Source: Vanilla planifolia
Lineage: Eukaryota > Streptophyta > Magnoliopsida > Asparagales > Orchidaceae
Length of the DNA: 64,000 nucleotides
NCBI GenBank assembly: GCA_023846275.1
Contig: CM043869.1
Span: 39,210,737-39,274,736 of the forward strand
Reading direction: 5' to 3'
The notes beneath the pieces are model-generated. The model did not search any database and was not told the origin of the DNA. It saw only the letters and a list, made by a program, of their open reading frames with translations. The translations under genes and the position numbers were made by a program. Of this stretch, positions 39,101 to 51,464 are shown in pieces (the first letter of the stretch is position 1; each line of letters begins with the position of its first letter).

Positions 39101-41208
39101 AATAGGAGGAGAGCAATGACATATTGAAAAAGTGTAGTAGGTCCTGGTTCAGAAACTTCTCTACGCAGCAAGCCAAAACTTACACGAGGTCCACCACGTG
39201 GGTCTGGTCCTTCTGAATTTGGTTCCTCAACCATGAATAAATTATATCTGTCTCCCATGGCTTCATGGAGCTTGCATTGAAGTTTAGCAAAAACATCTTC
39301 CCTGTTTCCCCGTAGATTCCCAATAAAAAGAATTCCTTCTCTAAGGTCACCAAATGGTTCTTCCCTAGTCAACCAAAAACTTGAATAACCGAAAAGCTTG
39401 TCCTTAATTAGCTTTACATCGGACGGATCTACTTTTTCAGGACCAAGAAGTTCTATTAACTTAAAGGAGTCAACCTGAAAGCTGTTGTAAACTGGCCCCT
39501 CTGAGGAGGTAGGTGACTGAAAGAAGAAAGAAGCAAAAGATAACAAAAGCAACAATGTTTAGTCAATTTCTAGCAAGAAGACATGGTTTAACCGAACATA
39601 TGGGCCAAATAGTAAAAGTGGAGAATTTTGTAAAGCATTTGGGTAGGTGAAGCACAAAATATGATACAGTTCATGGCTGAAGCACATATGTAAGTTGGAG
39701 AGTTTTAAATGCTGTGAACTTGAAGGAAAAAAGGTCTTGTTGGCTGACATGATATATCTGGTGGCATGGTCTTCCAATCCAGATACGACTAGTGCAGATT
39801 GGACTTTCACTTGTCTAATCTTATCCCATCTTAGCCAAACAATTGTAGCATTTCTTATAATATCCACTGAGGCATGCATAACATATGGAAATGTGCAGGG
39901 AGAACTATGGATCCCTTATATCTTTCACGCTCATGTAACAAAATATCAGTCAGATCTTGGAGAAATTAATATATTTACAAGGTAACTGATTTTTTTCCCT
40001 CGTGCGTTTCTATGAATCAATAACTATAAAAAGGAACAAAAAAATAAAATAAAATCCAATCACCATCTTTCTATGATTTTATCATGACAAAGAGCTTATA
40101 ACTAACCAATATCGACTAAAGTTCTCATGAAATAAAAAAAGAATATGCTTTGATAATCTGTCGTCAGTTTGTTTATCATTGTTGAGACCTTTTTCATAAG
40201 AACAGAGATGAAATAACTAAGGAATGCTTTAACTCATGACATTAGTGAAAAGGTTGCTTAAGACTATACCATGCATGAAAAATGTTTCGTATTTAAGTAG
40301 ATAAATGAATGGAGCAACATTCAGAGCACATTTTTACTGCATTTTCCCTATGATTCCTTGAAGACCATTTCCATTGAGTTCTTCATACAGTGTAAATCAT
40401 GAAAGTAAACCACTCAAAATAACAAAATATGCGACCAAAATAGCTAGAAATTTTGAAAAAGTAGCTAAGTGTGTATAAAAAATGGACAATGTGGAAGACT
40501 GTTTATATGACCATTGCACTTTCAAGAAAATCATCAAATGGTGATTCATGCAGCAAGACATCATCTCTCGACCAAATAAGTGCTCCGCTAGGCTTTGCTT
40601 TCAAAAAATCTATCAAATTATAATTTTGGTTTTCTACGACGTTAACATTGAAATATTGGGCTCTTCAGTAGAGATAGTGCAAATTTTTTTCATACATCAC
40701 CGCACAAGACTGCAGCTAGATGATAGCTATGGCAGGCTGACTGAGCAACGTGGGGAACTTCCAGAAAGCAATTCAACAAGGAGAACCGAAATAAATTACC
40801 ATAACGTCTGACCGAGAAAACATGTGAAGAAAAAAAAAAAAAAAAAAACAAAGGGAACGGGGAAAATGCCTTGGAAGAAACCGATGCATGGATTCGCTCC
40901 GAACGCATATCATCCCGACCATTAGCACCACTCTGCTCCACTTGTTCCACAGAGCTGCTCGAGGTTCCTGCCCTTATTTCATCTTCATCCTCTCCATCAC
41001 TAAGTGAAAAGCAACGAACATTTTGGAACTGGCTCCTCCTCTCAAACCTCCACGCCTCTCGCAATACCCTCTCACACTGCACGCAAAGCTTCCCCCACCT
41101 CCTGTTTCCCAAGACCCACCTCCTCTCCTCCACGACACCTCCTCCACCAGCCTTCAGGCGGAACTTAAAGCTCAAATTGAGGAAGTTGGAACTCGGTAGA
41201 GTACCCAT
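24130..41208 (-). CDS. EGY1: EGY1: chloroplast intramembrane site-2 metalloprotease (M50)
   Basis: ATP-independent, membrane-embedded zinc protease of the site-2 protease family, needed in Arabidopsis for chloroplast development, thylakoid stacking and chlorophyll-protein accumulation. Exons in transcript order: 41208-40882, 39516-39055, 38957-38817, 37533-37432, 35610-35399, 30105-30055, 29982-29913, 25599-25531, 25420-25370, 24288-24130. The CDS is 1644 nt, 547 aa, the same size as Arabidopsis EGY1. The basic, Ser-rich N-terminus fits a transit peptide. Exon 2 carries the GNLRG motif (175-179) and a first membrane span (~238-258). The zinc motif HEIGH is at 310-314; its first His ends exon 3 and E starts exon 4. 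NMLPVGCLDGGR (441-452) supplies the third zinc ligand Asp. The C-terminus WDELAEELGIGLVTTF is family-typical. The exon 1 donor is uncertain (GT after 40882; other in-frame GT and GC sites lie nearby). An in-frame ATG at 41388 would add 60 residues; 41208 (MGTL) matches the family start. Intron 5 is 5.3 kb and intron 7 is 4.3 kb, both with transposon debris. Confidence 0.93.
24372..24578 (+). pseudogene. Decayed plastid rps19-like fragment in EGY1 intron 9
   Basis: The + strand translation keeps recognisable ribosomal protein S19 strings: TKSLRKK near the start, then SWYKPFIIRSIII, HVIAIHNGK, MIGHQLGKFTPN and RQARNNNKS, in the order of chloroplast S19. Relative to the usual protein there is a gap before SWYKP and an in-frame loss of about 10 residues after IHNGK. 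Many substitutions change amino acids, which fits neutral decay of a transferred plastid sequence rather than a working gene. It lies antisense to EGY1 and upstream of two plastid tRNA remnants. No transit peptide or other nuclear additions are visible. Confidence 0.68.
24766..24839 (+). pseudogene. Decayed plastid trnP-UGG
   Basis: A 74-base segment aligns along its whole length with chloroplast tRNA-Pro. It has the anticodon-loop string tgtttgttttgga with TGG at 24800-24802 and the T-arm gggttcaaatcct. Several stem pairs are broken, mostly by C-to-T and G-to-A type changes, as expected for once-methylated nuclear copies of plastid DNA. It is not expected to be functional. Confidence 0.78.
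25014..25085 (+). pseudogene. Decayed plastid trnW-CCA
   Basis: The segment matches chloroplast tRNA-Trp: the D-arm tagttcagtttggtagaat, the anticodon loop tttccaaaa with CCA at 25048-25050, and the T-loop ggttcaag. The acceptor stem and T-stem no longer pair. It lies 174 bases after the trnP remnant on the same strand, which is the order and roughly the spacing of trnP and trnW in plastid genomes, so the two probably arrived together. Confidence 0.8.
26430..26780 (+). mobile_element. LINE 3' end: decayed RNase H domain in EGY1 intron 7
   Basis: Translated fragments match the C-terminal RNase H domain of plant L1 elements: INIVIWDFDDQLLL near 26460, MEERTFLEVFELM near 26533, and the end motif SFVRYRLSHVLREENANAD near 26703-26760. 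Stops and frameshifts separate them. The orientation is + and antisense to EGY1. No reverse transcriptase is seen just upstream, so this looks like a 5'-truncated copy, as is usual for LINEs. Confidence 0.6.
27580..29350. other. Unclassified, less AT-rich block in EGY1 intron 7, possible retroelement remnant
   Basis: About 1.8 kb with clearly higher GC than the rest of the intron and several 60-110 codon frames on both strands, none clean. The minus-strand translation near 29080 gives VIWIQKCNQYL, which resembles the start of retrotransposon gag domains. That is a single short match, so the assignment is weak. The higher GC and broken frames suggest a decayed element or gene fragment. Confidence 0.3.
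33090..34470 (+). mobile_element. Ty1-copia polyprotein remnant (RT to RNase H) in EGY1 intron 5
   Basis: The + strand translation follows the copia reverse transcriptase (RVT_2) family: TRFVIQGFIQTYGIDYEKNF (33149 onward), then LDIKNVFLNATLQKKVYM, then a decayed LIIYINNKLL where family members have the catalytic YVDD. RNase H strings follow (SAKAKYIA-like, CEIIWIRRLFKNFKIPL at about 34150, VQHDE near 34290). Many stops are present and no integrase or gag is recognisable upstream. It lies antisense to EGY1. The end points are approximate. Confidence 0.75.
34236..34288. repeat. 28-base direct duplication within copia remnant
   Basis: The string cattcatcactaagttta with flanking bases occurs at 34236 and again at 34264. 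The two copies are practically identical, so the duplication is recent compared with the decay of the element. Confidence 0.85.
34725..35225. repeat. Diverged tandem repeats downstream of copia remnant, possible LTR
   Basis: Several segments recur: tggataagaaaaa followed by a pyrimidine-rich stretch (about 34813, 35053 and 35117), and a longer unit with gctagtaaa, caatactaga and atcaaaattctcaaa (about 34880-34925 and 35178-35222). Lying directly 3' of the RNase H region, this may be the decayed 3' LTR with an internal duplication. A TG...CA pair could not be fixed. Confidence 0.5.
35809..36760 (+). mobile_element. LTR retrotransposon 5' end: LTR plus primer-binding site, EGY1 intron 4
   Basis: A candidate LTR runs from TGTTGGGG (35809) to TTTAACA (36154), about 346 bases. 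It is followed after two bases by tagtatcaaagctaagg (36157-36173), a slightly mutated match to the usual plant initiator-Met-tRNA primer-binding site tggtatcagagc. The next ~600 bases would be leader and gag but contain no clean frame. The orientation is + and antisense to EGY1. It is separated from the copia remnant at 33-34 kb by EGY1 exon 5, so it is a different insertion. Confidence 0.6.
38074..38609. repeat. Tandem duplication, ~254-base unit, in EGY1 intron 3
   Basis: Copy 1 starts at 38074 and copy 2 at 38328, both with ataaacatgagtttttcttt. Shared blocks follow in order: gcactaaaatggttttt-like, tcattttctaatgtgaaacc, tgcagataataatttt, and a final caagtaactttcta. Copy 2 carries about 28 extra bases (around 38485-38515). 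The similarity is high enough to see by eye throughout. Confidence 0.85.
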
Positions 41209-41660
41209 CGACAGAAAGCCTTGGACAACAAAGAACGAAGACGACAATAAACTAGCAAAAGAAGAACAAGGCCTCGGATTCAATTTCACGGGGTCGAAAA
41301 CTTCGGCGAAAGGGATAAACAGGGTTACGAGAGTTCCCGGCTGGACATCGTTATCGGAGACGATGACGGCGAGAGCGCGACCTATCAAGGCGAACCTATC
41401 CGTTTTGCCTACGCTCCGCTTCCGGAATAGAGGCCAATTTCAAAGTTTGTTGGTCGAACAAGTGATAACTCCACCCGCGATTTGATTCATTTCGAAGCTC
41501 AAAAGTTGTGCAAAATGGTGTGTACTGCAAAATCAGAATAGCGTATTCGCCGTTATCGGGCGCCGGACGGTTGATTCTTCGATGGCTAAATCACCAAATT
41601 GTACACTCCAAACCTTAAAAATAGCTTATCCCTCCGCATCTTGTTTACATTTTCCTTTAG
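41209..41660 (-). promoter_or_regulatory. Putative EGY1 5' leader and promoter
   Basis: This is a less AT-rich stretch upstream of the EGY1 start. On the minus strand a GGATAAG I-box-like motif (41631-41625) is followed by an AT-rich CTATTTTTAAGG (41623-41612), which could act as a TATA element. GATAAG I-boxes are common in light-regulated genes for chloroplast proteins. The frame stays open without a stop from an ATG at 41388 into the EGY1 coding region. Transcription start is unknown. Confidence 0.3.
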
Positions 41661-43069
41661 TATAATTTTTAAATTAAGAAAGAAAAAATTTAAAAGGAAA
41701 ATTGGAAAAAGTTTTGAAAAATAAATTTTATGCTAATAAATATAAAATTTGGAAGAAAAAAGAAACGTTCTCTCACGATTGAATATTTTAGAGTTTAAAG
41801 GAAGTTTTTTTTTTTAAAAAAAAATTGGATTTAAATTCAATATACAAATAAGACCTTAACGTTATTGTTTTCTATTTTAAATAATTATAATTTTTCTTTA
41901 AAATTGGAGATGAAAGCAACTTCGAAAATACACTCTAAGGCAGAGGGGAAGTATGTAGAAAAAAAATGAAATAAAATAATTACATAGAGCTTTTATAAAA
42001 CAAATTTAACAAATGTTTAAAATTACAAATATTAAAATTCCTTGAAAAAATATCATAAACTATTTTATCTTAAAGAAAATTTAGAAAAGAATTTTTATGA
42101 GAAACAATTACAATAGTTATAATAGTCAATTTTTTTAAGTATTATAACAACTTTTTAAGAATATGATTGAAAACATTATATCAAAAATCTTTTAAAATGT
42201 ATTATATCTAAGATGGATGATATTATTTCAAAAACTAATAAAGATACAATCATCTTAGTTCACATAATACAATAAATGCATATAAAATGGCATGATTTGG
42301 TTATATGTGATGATAAATATAAATTAATTTAAAAAAATATGATTTAAAAAATTCATATGTGCAAATTTTATAGCATGTATGATAAACATGCAACATATCT
42401 AATTCATAGAATCCAAGACACATTTTTCACTCGATTATTGATAAGTAATTAGAGATCAATTAAAAATGTCAATTATGGGAGAGAGATATTCTAACTTTTT
42501 TTTTTTATTTTATTTTTATCATTCTCAACTTATGATGACCAAAACTATTTTCTTATTTATCTTATAATCATATACCTATTTGTAATTAAACTTCTAAAGA
42601 TTCTCATGAACTCAAATTTGCACCAACACATGACATAAGCATTGATGACTTTTCAACACATGATTTATTCTATTGTTCTGAAAAAGAAGATTGTTAATTT
42701 GTAAAAAGATATATCCTAGTTAATACTAATCTTCTTTTTCACCACTTTGAATTATTATACATATATTGTGTTATGACCATTATAAATAAAATGCTAAGAT
42801 AATAGTTTTTATGTTCTTTAAATTCCTAAAGAAAGTTTTCATGCAAGTGTAGCGAGATCAATATGTTCGTTTTTCAAATAAAAATCTCTATAATTATTAT
42901 TATTTTTTATTATCTTTTTAAGTTCCTTGAGAACTGGATGTTTGAAAATACCTGTTGTGATTAATCATGCACATTTCACTAATACTTTGATAATAAATAG
43001 GCATATGAAGAAGCTTATCTGCGGTTCATTAAGTTGTTGTTATATAATTGACTATAATTATATCAAATA

Positions 43070-43073
<4 letters not shown>

Positions 43074-43116
<43 letters not shown>
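43074..43116. repeat. (TA)n microsatellite
   Basis: Uninterrupted TA tract of about 43 bases in the gene-poor region. Confidence 0.92.
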
Positions 43117-43117
<1 letters not shown>

Positions 43118-44222
43118 CATGTACGTTCAAGACAAACTCAATTTAAAAAATATATTTATCTAAATTTTTAATAAAATTTTGTACCCAAATTTTTTACACA
43201 TTGTTTTTTCCTTATATTAAATAAATCATTTCTTTTGCGACCATAGACCCGTAACACTATTGAGATTTCACATGCTTCTCTTCCCCTCTTTTACCTTGGA
43301 GATATTTTGTATTCATTTTTTAACATAATCATCATGCCAAATTTGTTATAAAAGAATCATATATAGCATGTTTAATTTCATAAAACAATAACTTTGTATC
43401 AATATTTGAAAAATAATTTTTAAATATACTAGATATCTTATAAAACATATTAAAGTTATTGAAAAAATAAAATATTTAAATAAAAATTAAATATATTGTT
43501 GGATAAAATCTTTCAAGATGAATTAAATAATACTTATCTTATATCAATTAACTAAAATGATAAGTTAATTAATTATTACATTTTTATAATAAATAATCCT
43601 AATATGAATCCCAACCCAACTCTCCTTCCTGCAGCCTATTGTACATCTTAATTTCTCTACATTCCCCCTCTTTGAGCTTGGTTGACCACTTGACAAACCC
43701 TAATCCTAATCCCTCGCCGGCTTGGTGTCAGTCATGTCATTATGAAAAAATACTTCATGAGAGATTTAATATTGTGCATAAAATCAAAATTTTGTATTAT
43801 ATAATATATTATAAACCTTGATATTAAGTTAATATATTTATAATGATAGATATTTCAATAAAATTAAATTATTATTTTTAATATTATTATATTAAGTTTA
43901 TTCTAATATATCTAATATTTTGAAACGAAATCAAATATTTTATTCAAATATATTATTGGAAAGCCTTATTTATGAAAACTTGATTACCATAATTTTGTAA
44001 TTTTGAATATCTAAATAATTAATTATATAAGTATGATTTTATTTTGGAAGCTGTAACTCAAGGAAATCAACTAAACCGGAGAAATCCTGTCAGCTGCAGA
44101 CTGGAGGAGTTCCAGAAAAAGAAGAAAGAAATAATTTAATTGTTTTAATTTTATTAGACTGGTTTAAAAAAATATAAAAATAAAAATAAATAAAATAACA
44201 AATCTTGAATTCCTGATGCTTT

Positions 44223-44253
<31 letters not shown>

Positions 44254-44687
44254 CTATATATATGTAAGATAAGTTTTTGAGCCGGATAAGAAGGGAATGC
44301 TGGAATTATAGAATTACATATTTAGGAAAGAAAAGAAATGCAAAGAGCTCATTATAGGGTTTTGTATACTAAGAGGCCAAAGTAAAAAAGGCAAATTTAA
44401 AAACGCATATTATTATCGAGATCAAGAAGAAAATCTTTTTAATATGTTATTTTATATTATTTTTTATGATACATGATTATCTAAGTAAAATTTGTTTAAA
44501 TAATTGTAACATTCTTAATCGATAAACCAAATGTGAATTGAATTATCATATAAAGTATGACAAAATCTTAGAAACAACAGTATTTCAAAATATAAAAACA
44601 AATATCTAATTCGATAGAACCTATTGAGATAAGTCCAATAACATTTGACTTGTCTTAATCTCATTTGATTTGAAATTTTTGCAAATT

Positions 44688-44690
44688 ATC

Positions 44691-44723
<33 letters not shown>

Positions 44724-44748
44724 CATACATACATACATACATACATAT
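44688..44748. repeat. Compound microsatellite (GT)n(AT)n(ACAT)n
   Basis: Three successive tracts: GT units, then TA units (44702-44722), then about six CATA/ACAT units to about 44746. The minus-strand frame through it is an artefact. Confidence 0.9.
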
Positions 44749-46057
44749 TAACTATTTTTAGTTTTTCGAAAATAGTCATTCCTTCCTCTCTTAATCTTGT
44801 GTTTGAAAAAGCCGTATGTTTCAATTTGCATGACTGATTGAAGGTTTCATCGGAGGTTCTTTCGCGAGCGACAAGGCATTGCACTTTGTCACATTTTAGA
44901 TGGAATTAAGGGAAAAGAGGGTGATTTCAATCAGCGGGAACTCTTAGAAAGATCGAAAAACTGAAAGTGAAAATTTATTTTATTTCTCATAATTTAACTT
45001 CAATGTTTTCAATTTTATGACAATAATCAAAACATTTAGGCTCAATTAAGTTTTTATTTGATTATAGGATCATGTCATTGACTTGGTTTTTTATAAACTA
45101 CAAAATCTATTAATATTTATTCTTATTTTCATATTGAAATAAGAAGAGATTGCAACAACCTACTTGGTCTTGTTACTTTCTTCTCACATATTCACATATC
45201 ATACACATGCATACAAGTTGTGGACATCTTTTTGTAACCATTTTGCCAAAATCTTCATTTTAAGTCATGGTACATTTTTGTAAGTCTTAGATGCATTACA
45301 TACCTTATTTCATGATTCCTTTTCAACAAAGTCTATCATAGGAATATATATTTTGACCTTATAAAATAATATTTCTTTATTTAATAAAATTTTGATTTTT
45401 GTTTCAATAATTATGTCCTTGATTTATTAGATATTTTCTTCATCCATATCTTAAACAATTTTCAAAGCTTAAAATCACTTTATTGTAATAATTAATTTTG
45501 AAATTTTATCTTTTAATAGATAATATTATTGCATTCAATTACAACTAATTCATTTTTGCTATTATGTTTGCTTCTATGTTAAAATTAAAGATTAGCACTC
45601 TTGCTCAACACATTTGTTACAACATTGGCTCCACTTGGATGATAAACAATCTTCATCTCATAATTTTCAAGTAACTTCAACCATTTCTGATATTAAGACT
45701 TCTTTTGTTTTTTGCATATTTATGTGTATTATTAGAGATGGGTTACTAGTGATGGTTGGCTTAAACTTTCTTTAGCATTGATATTTTAGATACATTGGAA
45801 CTATAATAAAAGAGAAACATAACAAGTAAATATAATTCATTATTATAATTCTATTTTTATTTTGTTAATATGATCTAGTTTATCGATACCTGTTTCTAGT
45901 AAACATTAAATAACTAGTGCTGTTGCTTTCTCTCTTTCTTTCTCTCAAGATAGTTAATTAATATTATTTTTTAAAAAAAATTATTTAATTATAGTAAGTT
46001 TTTTTATTGATTAATCATATCATATTTTCATGCATAATCATATTTAGTCTTTTAACA

Positions 46058-46259
46058 TTTCCAGTGGTCATATTTTTGTGACAAATCTCATTAGCATAGT
46101 TCTCTAACCACTAACCACCTCATGGAGACAAAATTTTAATCTAGTGGCACACTAACCACTAGCTTCGTCACGATGACAATATCAATTATGTGATACGTTG
46201 GCCACTAGTTATCTCACGGTAGCAAAATCTCAATCTTATGACACACTTGTCACTAGCTG
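46058..46259. repeat. Degenerate minisatellite, ~47-base unit, about 4 copies
   Basis: Units start at about 46058, 46104, 46152, 46198 and 46246 (the last is partial). The shared core is a CCACTAG/CCACTAA box, then a CTCAYGGWGACAAAAT-like stretch, then a GTGACAC/GTGGCAC end. The spacing of 46-48 bases is regular although the bases have diverged. Confidence 0.7.
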
Positions 46260-47155
46260 TAAATAACAACATATTTTAATTTTAGAGAATTCACTATTCA
46301 CTGATATCATTTTATTAATTTCAATTATCCTTATTTTAATATATATATATATATATATATATTATTTTTATAACATTTAACTATAATTATATTTTTACAA
46401 TAATATATAAAATATCATGCTTACATATTTATTCATTCAAAATAATTTCACATAGTAATTTATCAAAATTAAAAGACATACATCTAATCATAAGTATAAT
46501 TATATATAATAACATTACATCAGAATATCAATATCACATATTTTATACACAACTCACATGCAAAGTCTTAATTTAAAAAATCAATAATACATCATACATA
46601 TGTTTATAATTATTATAAAGGTTTTAGTAGTTTATAATTGATGATTTTAGTTACTTACAATTGATAGTTATGGAGATAAATAATATAATTATTATAATTA
46701 TGTATATGTATGATAGATTGATGTATGTATAAATTAAAAAATAAATAATATATATGAGAGATTTTGTTTGTTTAAATTTTAAAATTTAGGAGACAATAAG
46801 GGCTTAATAGAAAAAAATAAATTAAATTAAAAAATAATTAAAGTTTGTGGCCAATAGGGTCTTCACATTATATGATTTAACAAAAAAATAATTTGAGTTA
46901 ATGGTGAATAAGGCCACCACAAACACATTAGTACATGGTTTTCATATTTTAAGAGATTTTTTTTATTTACTTGTTTTGTTAAAAAAAAATATAGATATGA
47001 AATCATACATATCATATACAAATTGATTTGCTATAAAAAATATGTACAACATGACATTCAAATAAGTTATAAACTATAAAATGGAACATAATTAGATAAA
47101 TTAGGTTTTCATGAGAGCTTATTCTCATTATATATGGATGTCATAAGTATGTTAT

Positions 47156-47370
47156 ACTGGGTGGTTAGGTATGGGTCCAAAGATCATACTTATTAGATAT
47201 TAAAATCATGATATAATTTTATTAAATATGCCAATAATACTTTGTATAGAATGATTAGAAATAGGTCTAAAGGCCAACCTTGTATGACGTTAGATGTCAC
47301 TAGTACTTTATGTGAAATACCTAGATATAAGTCTAGAAATCATATCTTTGTAGGTGGATACTTGATTATA
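47156..47370. repeat. Degenerate tandem repeat, ~66-base unit
   Basis: Units start near 47156, 47239 and 47305. Each has an ACTTTRTRT-like start, then TAGRWATARGTCTAAAG-like sequence and a CATAYCTTGTA-like end. The last interval is 66 bases; the first, 83, contains extra AT-rich sequence. Such arrays are frequent in decayed plant LTRs. Confidence 0.55.
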
Positions 47371-47760
47371 TTTATAAAAAAATATTTTTTACATATGGAT
47401 ATGATATTATTGGATCTAGAGAATAATAACAAAGAGATAAATTATGCTATAAACTAATAAAATATGAAAATTACTACACTTATTTAAAAATAAAGTATCA
47501 TGTTTGGTTTATTATTTTTATATCATGAATATTAATTATCATATTTTTATTTTTATATTATTTTATCATGTTATATCTATTTTTAGATGTTATTATCATA
47601 TTAATTTATTTGTTGAGATCTATAGTCTTATTAGTATTTATATTATATGTCATGTATCTACCATATATAAAAATGATAATTATGAGGCTTTAGATAATAA
47701 TCATACTCATGAGATGGTCATTGGTAATATATTTGTGAGTTTTGTATATTTGAGATTTTG

Positions 47761-47761
<1 letters not shown>

Positions 47762-47810
<49 letters not shown>
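47762..47810. repeat. (AT)n microsatellite
   Basis: Uninterrupted AT tract of about 49 bases. Confidence 0.93.
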
Positions 47811-47816
<6 letters not shown>

Positions 47817-49739
47817 GGTGAATGCGATATATCAATTATGATAATTTATAACTTCTGCTTGTTACAATTTTTTTATGTTGAGTTTTGTAGTTGGAACTTG
47901 TTTACATATTTTAGATATTAATAGTTGAATCTAGTTTAAAAATTTTTTGTTTGAAATTGGCTCTCATACTTGCCTTATCATTGGGTTGTCTTAGATGTCA
48001 CTGTGTTCTTATGCATTTATTTATTTATGGTTATCTTTTATTTTATTTTTTTTAATTAATATAGTTTTGTTAAGTGGCATCCTAAACACCATGAAAAGGT
48101 TTTTGGGTAGGAGGGTGCATGCAATAAAAACCTTATTATTCAATGTCTCTCTAACATCTATCAAAATAATTATGAGGTAAGTTGCCATGGTTAACAATAA
48201 GAAGAAAAGAGTCTATAGAGAAAAAATAAGAGGAGAATAAGAAGAGAGATAGACAAATAGAGGAAATTACAAAGAGAGAAAAATAGAAATAGGAAAAAGA
48301 AAATGAATGATAGAATTATGATGTTATTCTAACAAGATAAATTGGTGAGTTCTTCCAAACATTGGATTTAGATTTTTACCTATTTTATTATTGATTTCTT
48401 AATTGGTTGTAAAATCTATGATTTTTAAGCATAATAAATATTTATCACTTCTTTTTAAGCTAGATCCATGCAAGGGAAAGTCAGCTGAAAAAAATGAAAA
48501 CTTTCACACTAAAATAGAATGAAGAAAGAGAAAAATGCACAATAAAATTATAATAGGCATGTGACACTTTTATATGTGTATATACTTGATATACTAATTC
48601 ATGAGCATAAGTTTATGTAGGTATTCTGAAATATTTATAAATGTGCATGTTTTGTTGTGGTAATGATTGATAAGCACACCTTATATAAGTATTATTACAT
48701 TTTTATATATGCCTTATGTCCAATATAATGATAAATAATAAACATAGACTTGTGTAGTGATATAAGGCAAATTAAAACTTCTATTAGGGTCTAATTTTAA
48801 GTTTACAATATTGGAGATATTTGATAAATTATTAGATAATATAAAAGGATATTTTGCACTAATTAAAATTAAATGATATGTGTGGTATTTTAGAATTACT
48901 CAAAGATTGACATCCAAAATTATAGTATGTATTATTAAGTAAAATAGGTGGAAACACATTAAACAATAAGCATAAAATCTTATAGAACATTTTTTATCAC
49001 ATATAATTTCATACATATAAAATAAAAATTTAAAAACTTAATTTTATATTACTATCTAAAACATAAAAGTTAATCAAATGATGCACCTTTTGGCGATAAT
49101 ATCTTCTAGTTACTTTGATGTTGACATTTGGAGCACCAAAGATGAAAGGGAACGATAAGATGATAGTTTGAGTTAGAGAGGAAGCGTGGCTTAAAAGGGT
49201 AAAAATGGTAGGCTATAATTTGAAGCCTTATTGAGGAGCGTGATAGTTTGGTGATTTGATAAAGAAAATGAAATTATGGGTAAAGACTTACAAGAGCTAG
49301 AGGAATTGAGAATTTGTTTGGTTGTCAACTCTCCTTATAGAATGCCTATTACCTTTGATTTTTATCTTTCATAAGGGTTGATTGTTGGCTTTTACAGTTG
49401 AAAGTCTTTCACCTTTGATCCTTATGTCTTAAGAGAGGATAAGAAATTAAAATCTCTCTAATTAAAGTTGAGCATATACTCTTTATTCACAAAGATAAAA
49501 GCATACAAACGAGTAAAGTTTTTTTATTCATTCATCTTCATCTTCATTACAACTTGGTAAGCATCTATATTTATAAAGACCCCAATAATACAATAATAAT
49601 TTGTTAACCTAAAAATATAAAAAGATATTTAAAAATACAAAATGAAATATTTTAAAATTCTAAAAAATATTTCATAATTCCAAAATTCAACACAAATATT
49701 TTGAATAAAAATTAACTTAAAAAGCTATAAAATTAATTA

Positions 49740-50030
49740 AATTAAGTAGTTCTAAATAGGCTATGTTTCAGGTGATGAAACGATAGAGTGTGTTCAATGC
49801 GATGTGGGTGGAGCTTTTAATACGATTATCTAGTTAGCAAGAGTCAAGAAAAATAATGTGGGTAGGCGATAGCTGACGAGCCTGCCCAGCTCATCGTTGG
49901 ACAGAGCAAATTGAGGGGGTCATCTTGGGTGACGAGTCAGCACTAGTTGAGCAAATTAGCCAAGTTCTTAGGCTATTATGGGTCATGCGAGCATGCAGGT
50001 TAGTTCAGATAAAGACTATAGTTGTTGGCA
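49740..50030. other. Less AT-rich island of unknown nature
   Basis: About 290 bases stand out from the surrounding AT-rich DNA (for example gacgagcctgcccagctcat near 49876). No open frame of useful length or known domain is seen. It may be the remnant of a longer element. Confidence 0.3.
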
Positions 50031-51464
50031 ATGGTAGTGTCGATAACAAATGATAGTAAGAATAATAAAAAATTCAATTTTATGCATTTTTTTAAAATAA
50101 TTTTTTACCAAAATTTGCACTATAAGACTTATGAAAATAGTGTGATGCTAGAAAGTGTGTATTTCTGAGCTAATATTAGACACCCTTATTTCATCCTTCT
50201 TAAGTGAGAGAGAGCTTGGCTTTGTAGTATTGAGGTGATGGGTATAGTAGTTCTTCAATAGGTGCGATGCAATACAATGTAGGTCATCATAAGTAAGATG
50301 AGAGTTCTCGTCAAAGACTTGCCTTTCCAACTTAAAATTTTTTTCTTAGTTTACAATATCACACCCAACATATTCATTAACTAATTAAGAATATTTGAAT
50401 AATAAATATAGCTGACATGTTACGAGGACACAAAAGACTTATTAAGGTAACAAAATGATGATTAACTATCTCTTAATATTCTAATAATTCAAAATTTTTA
50501 CACATGATATTCAAATTTTAAAAAGTAAATAGACAAAATCTCTTCTAGAAACTACCAAATTTCATATATATATATATATATATATGTAATTATTTTATCA
50601 ATTATACATCAATAATAATCTATATCAGCTAGATATAATATCACCAAAACATAATATTATTATAAAATCATATCATTATGAGAAAAGTATTAACACCATA
50701 ATAAACATCATATCATCATAATAATGTCATATTATCACAAAGAAAAACCACATCACAAAGTCTTCAAAAGTTTTTATAGAGTTCACTATAAAATCCATAA
50801 TACTATTATTATTTGTAAACAAAGTACTTTTAGTTCTCAATTCGTATTTTTATATCTCTAAATATCTCGACTTATTATGTACCTATGTTATGTCTTACAA
50901 GACAATACAAGTAAGAGAATAAGTATAATGACTCTCAATAGCTAAATTGATTACATAAATAAATTGGTATGAAAATAAATACAAAATAACATATACTTGA
51001 TTTTAAATATTTTGATGATATACATGACATCAAGAGAATTGATAATATACATGATATTAAGAGAATTGAGAATTATGTCTCTGTAATTTTATAAATATAT
51101 AATAAAATTTTTTGATGTAATATAAAATAATATTAATTATCTATTTCAATATTTATTTATTTATTTTAATTTAAAACACTATTTATTTTAAAATATCTAT
51201 ATTTGATGGGTATGTATAATAAGCATGTTGGGTATGTATAATGTGCATCATAACCTTTAATCTTTAAAGCATCATCATTTTTAAATCTCTTTATCTTTTT
51301 TTACAAACTATTTGTATAAATACTTGTATTAAAATTTGTTTATTGAATTTGATTCAATCTTAGTTCTTATTTTTCATTCAACCTTTTTTTTCAGTTCATA
51401 AAGGTCTTTGTTTTCCTTAATGACCTTTATCATTAGGATCCTAATAGCATATCTCCTAATATCT

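Noticed and set aside
40871..41485. 204-codon + strand open frame
   Set aside because: It is the antisense shadow of EGY1 exon 1 and its leader; no recognisable domain and no splice partners.
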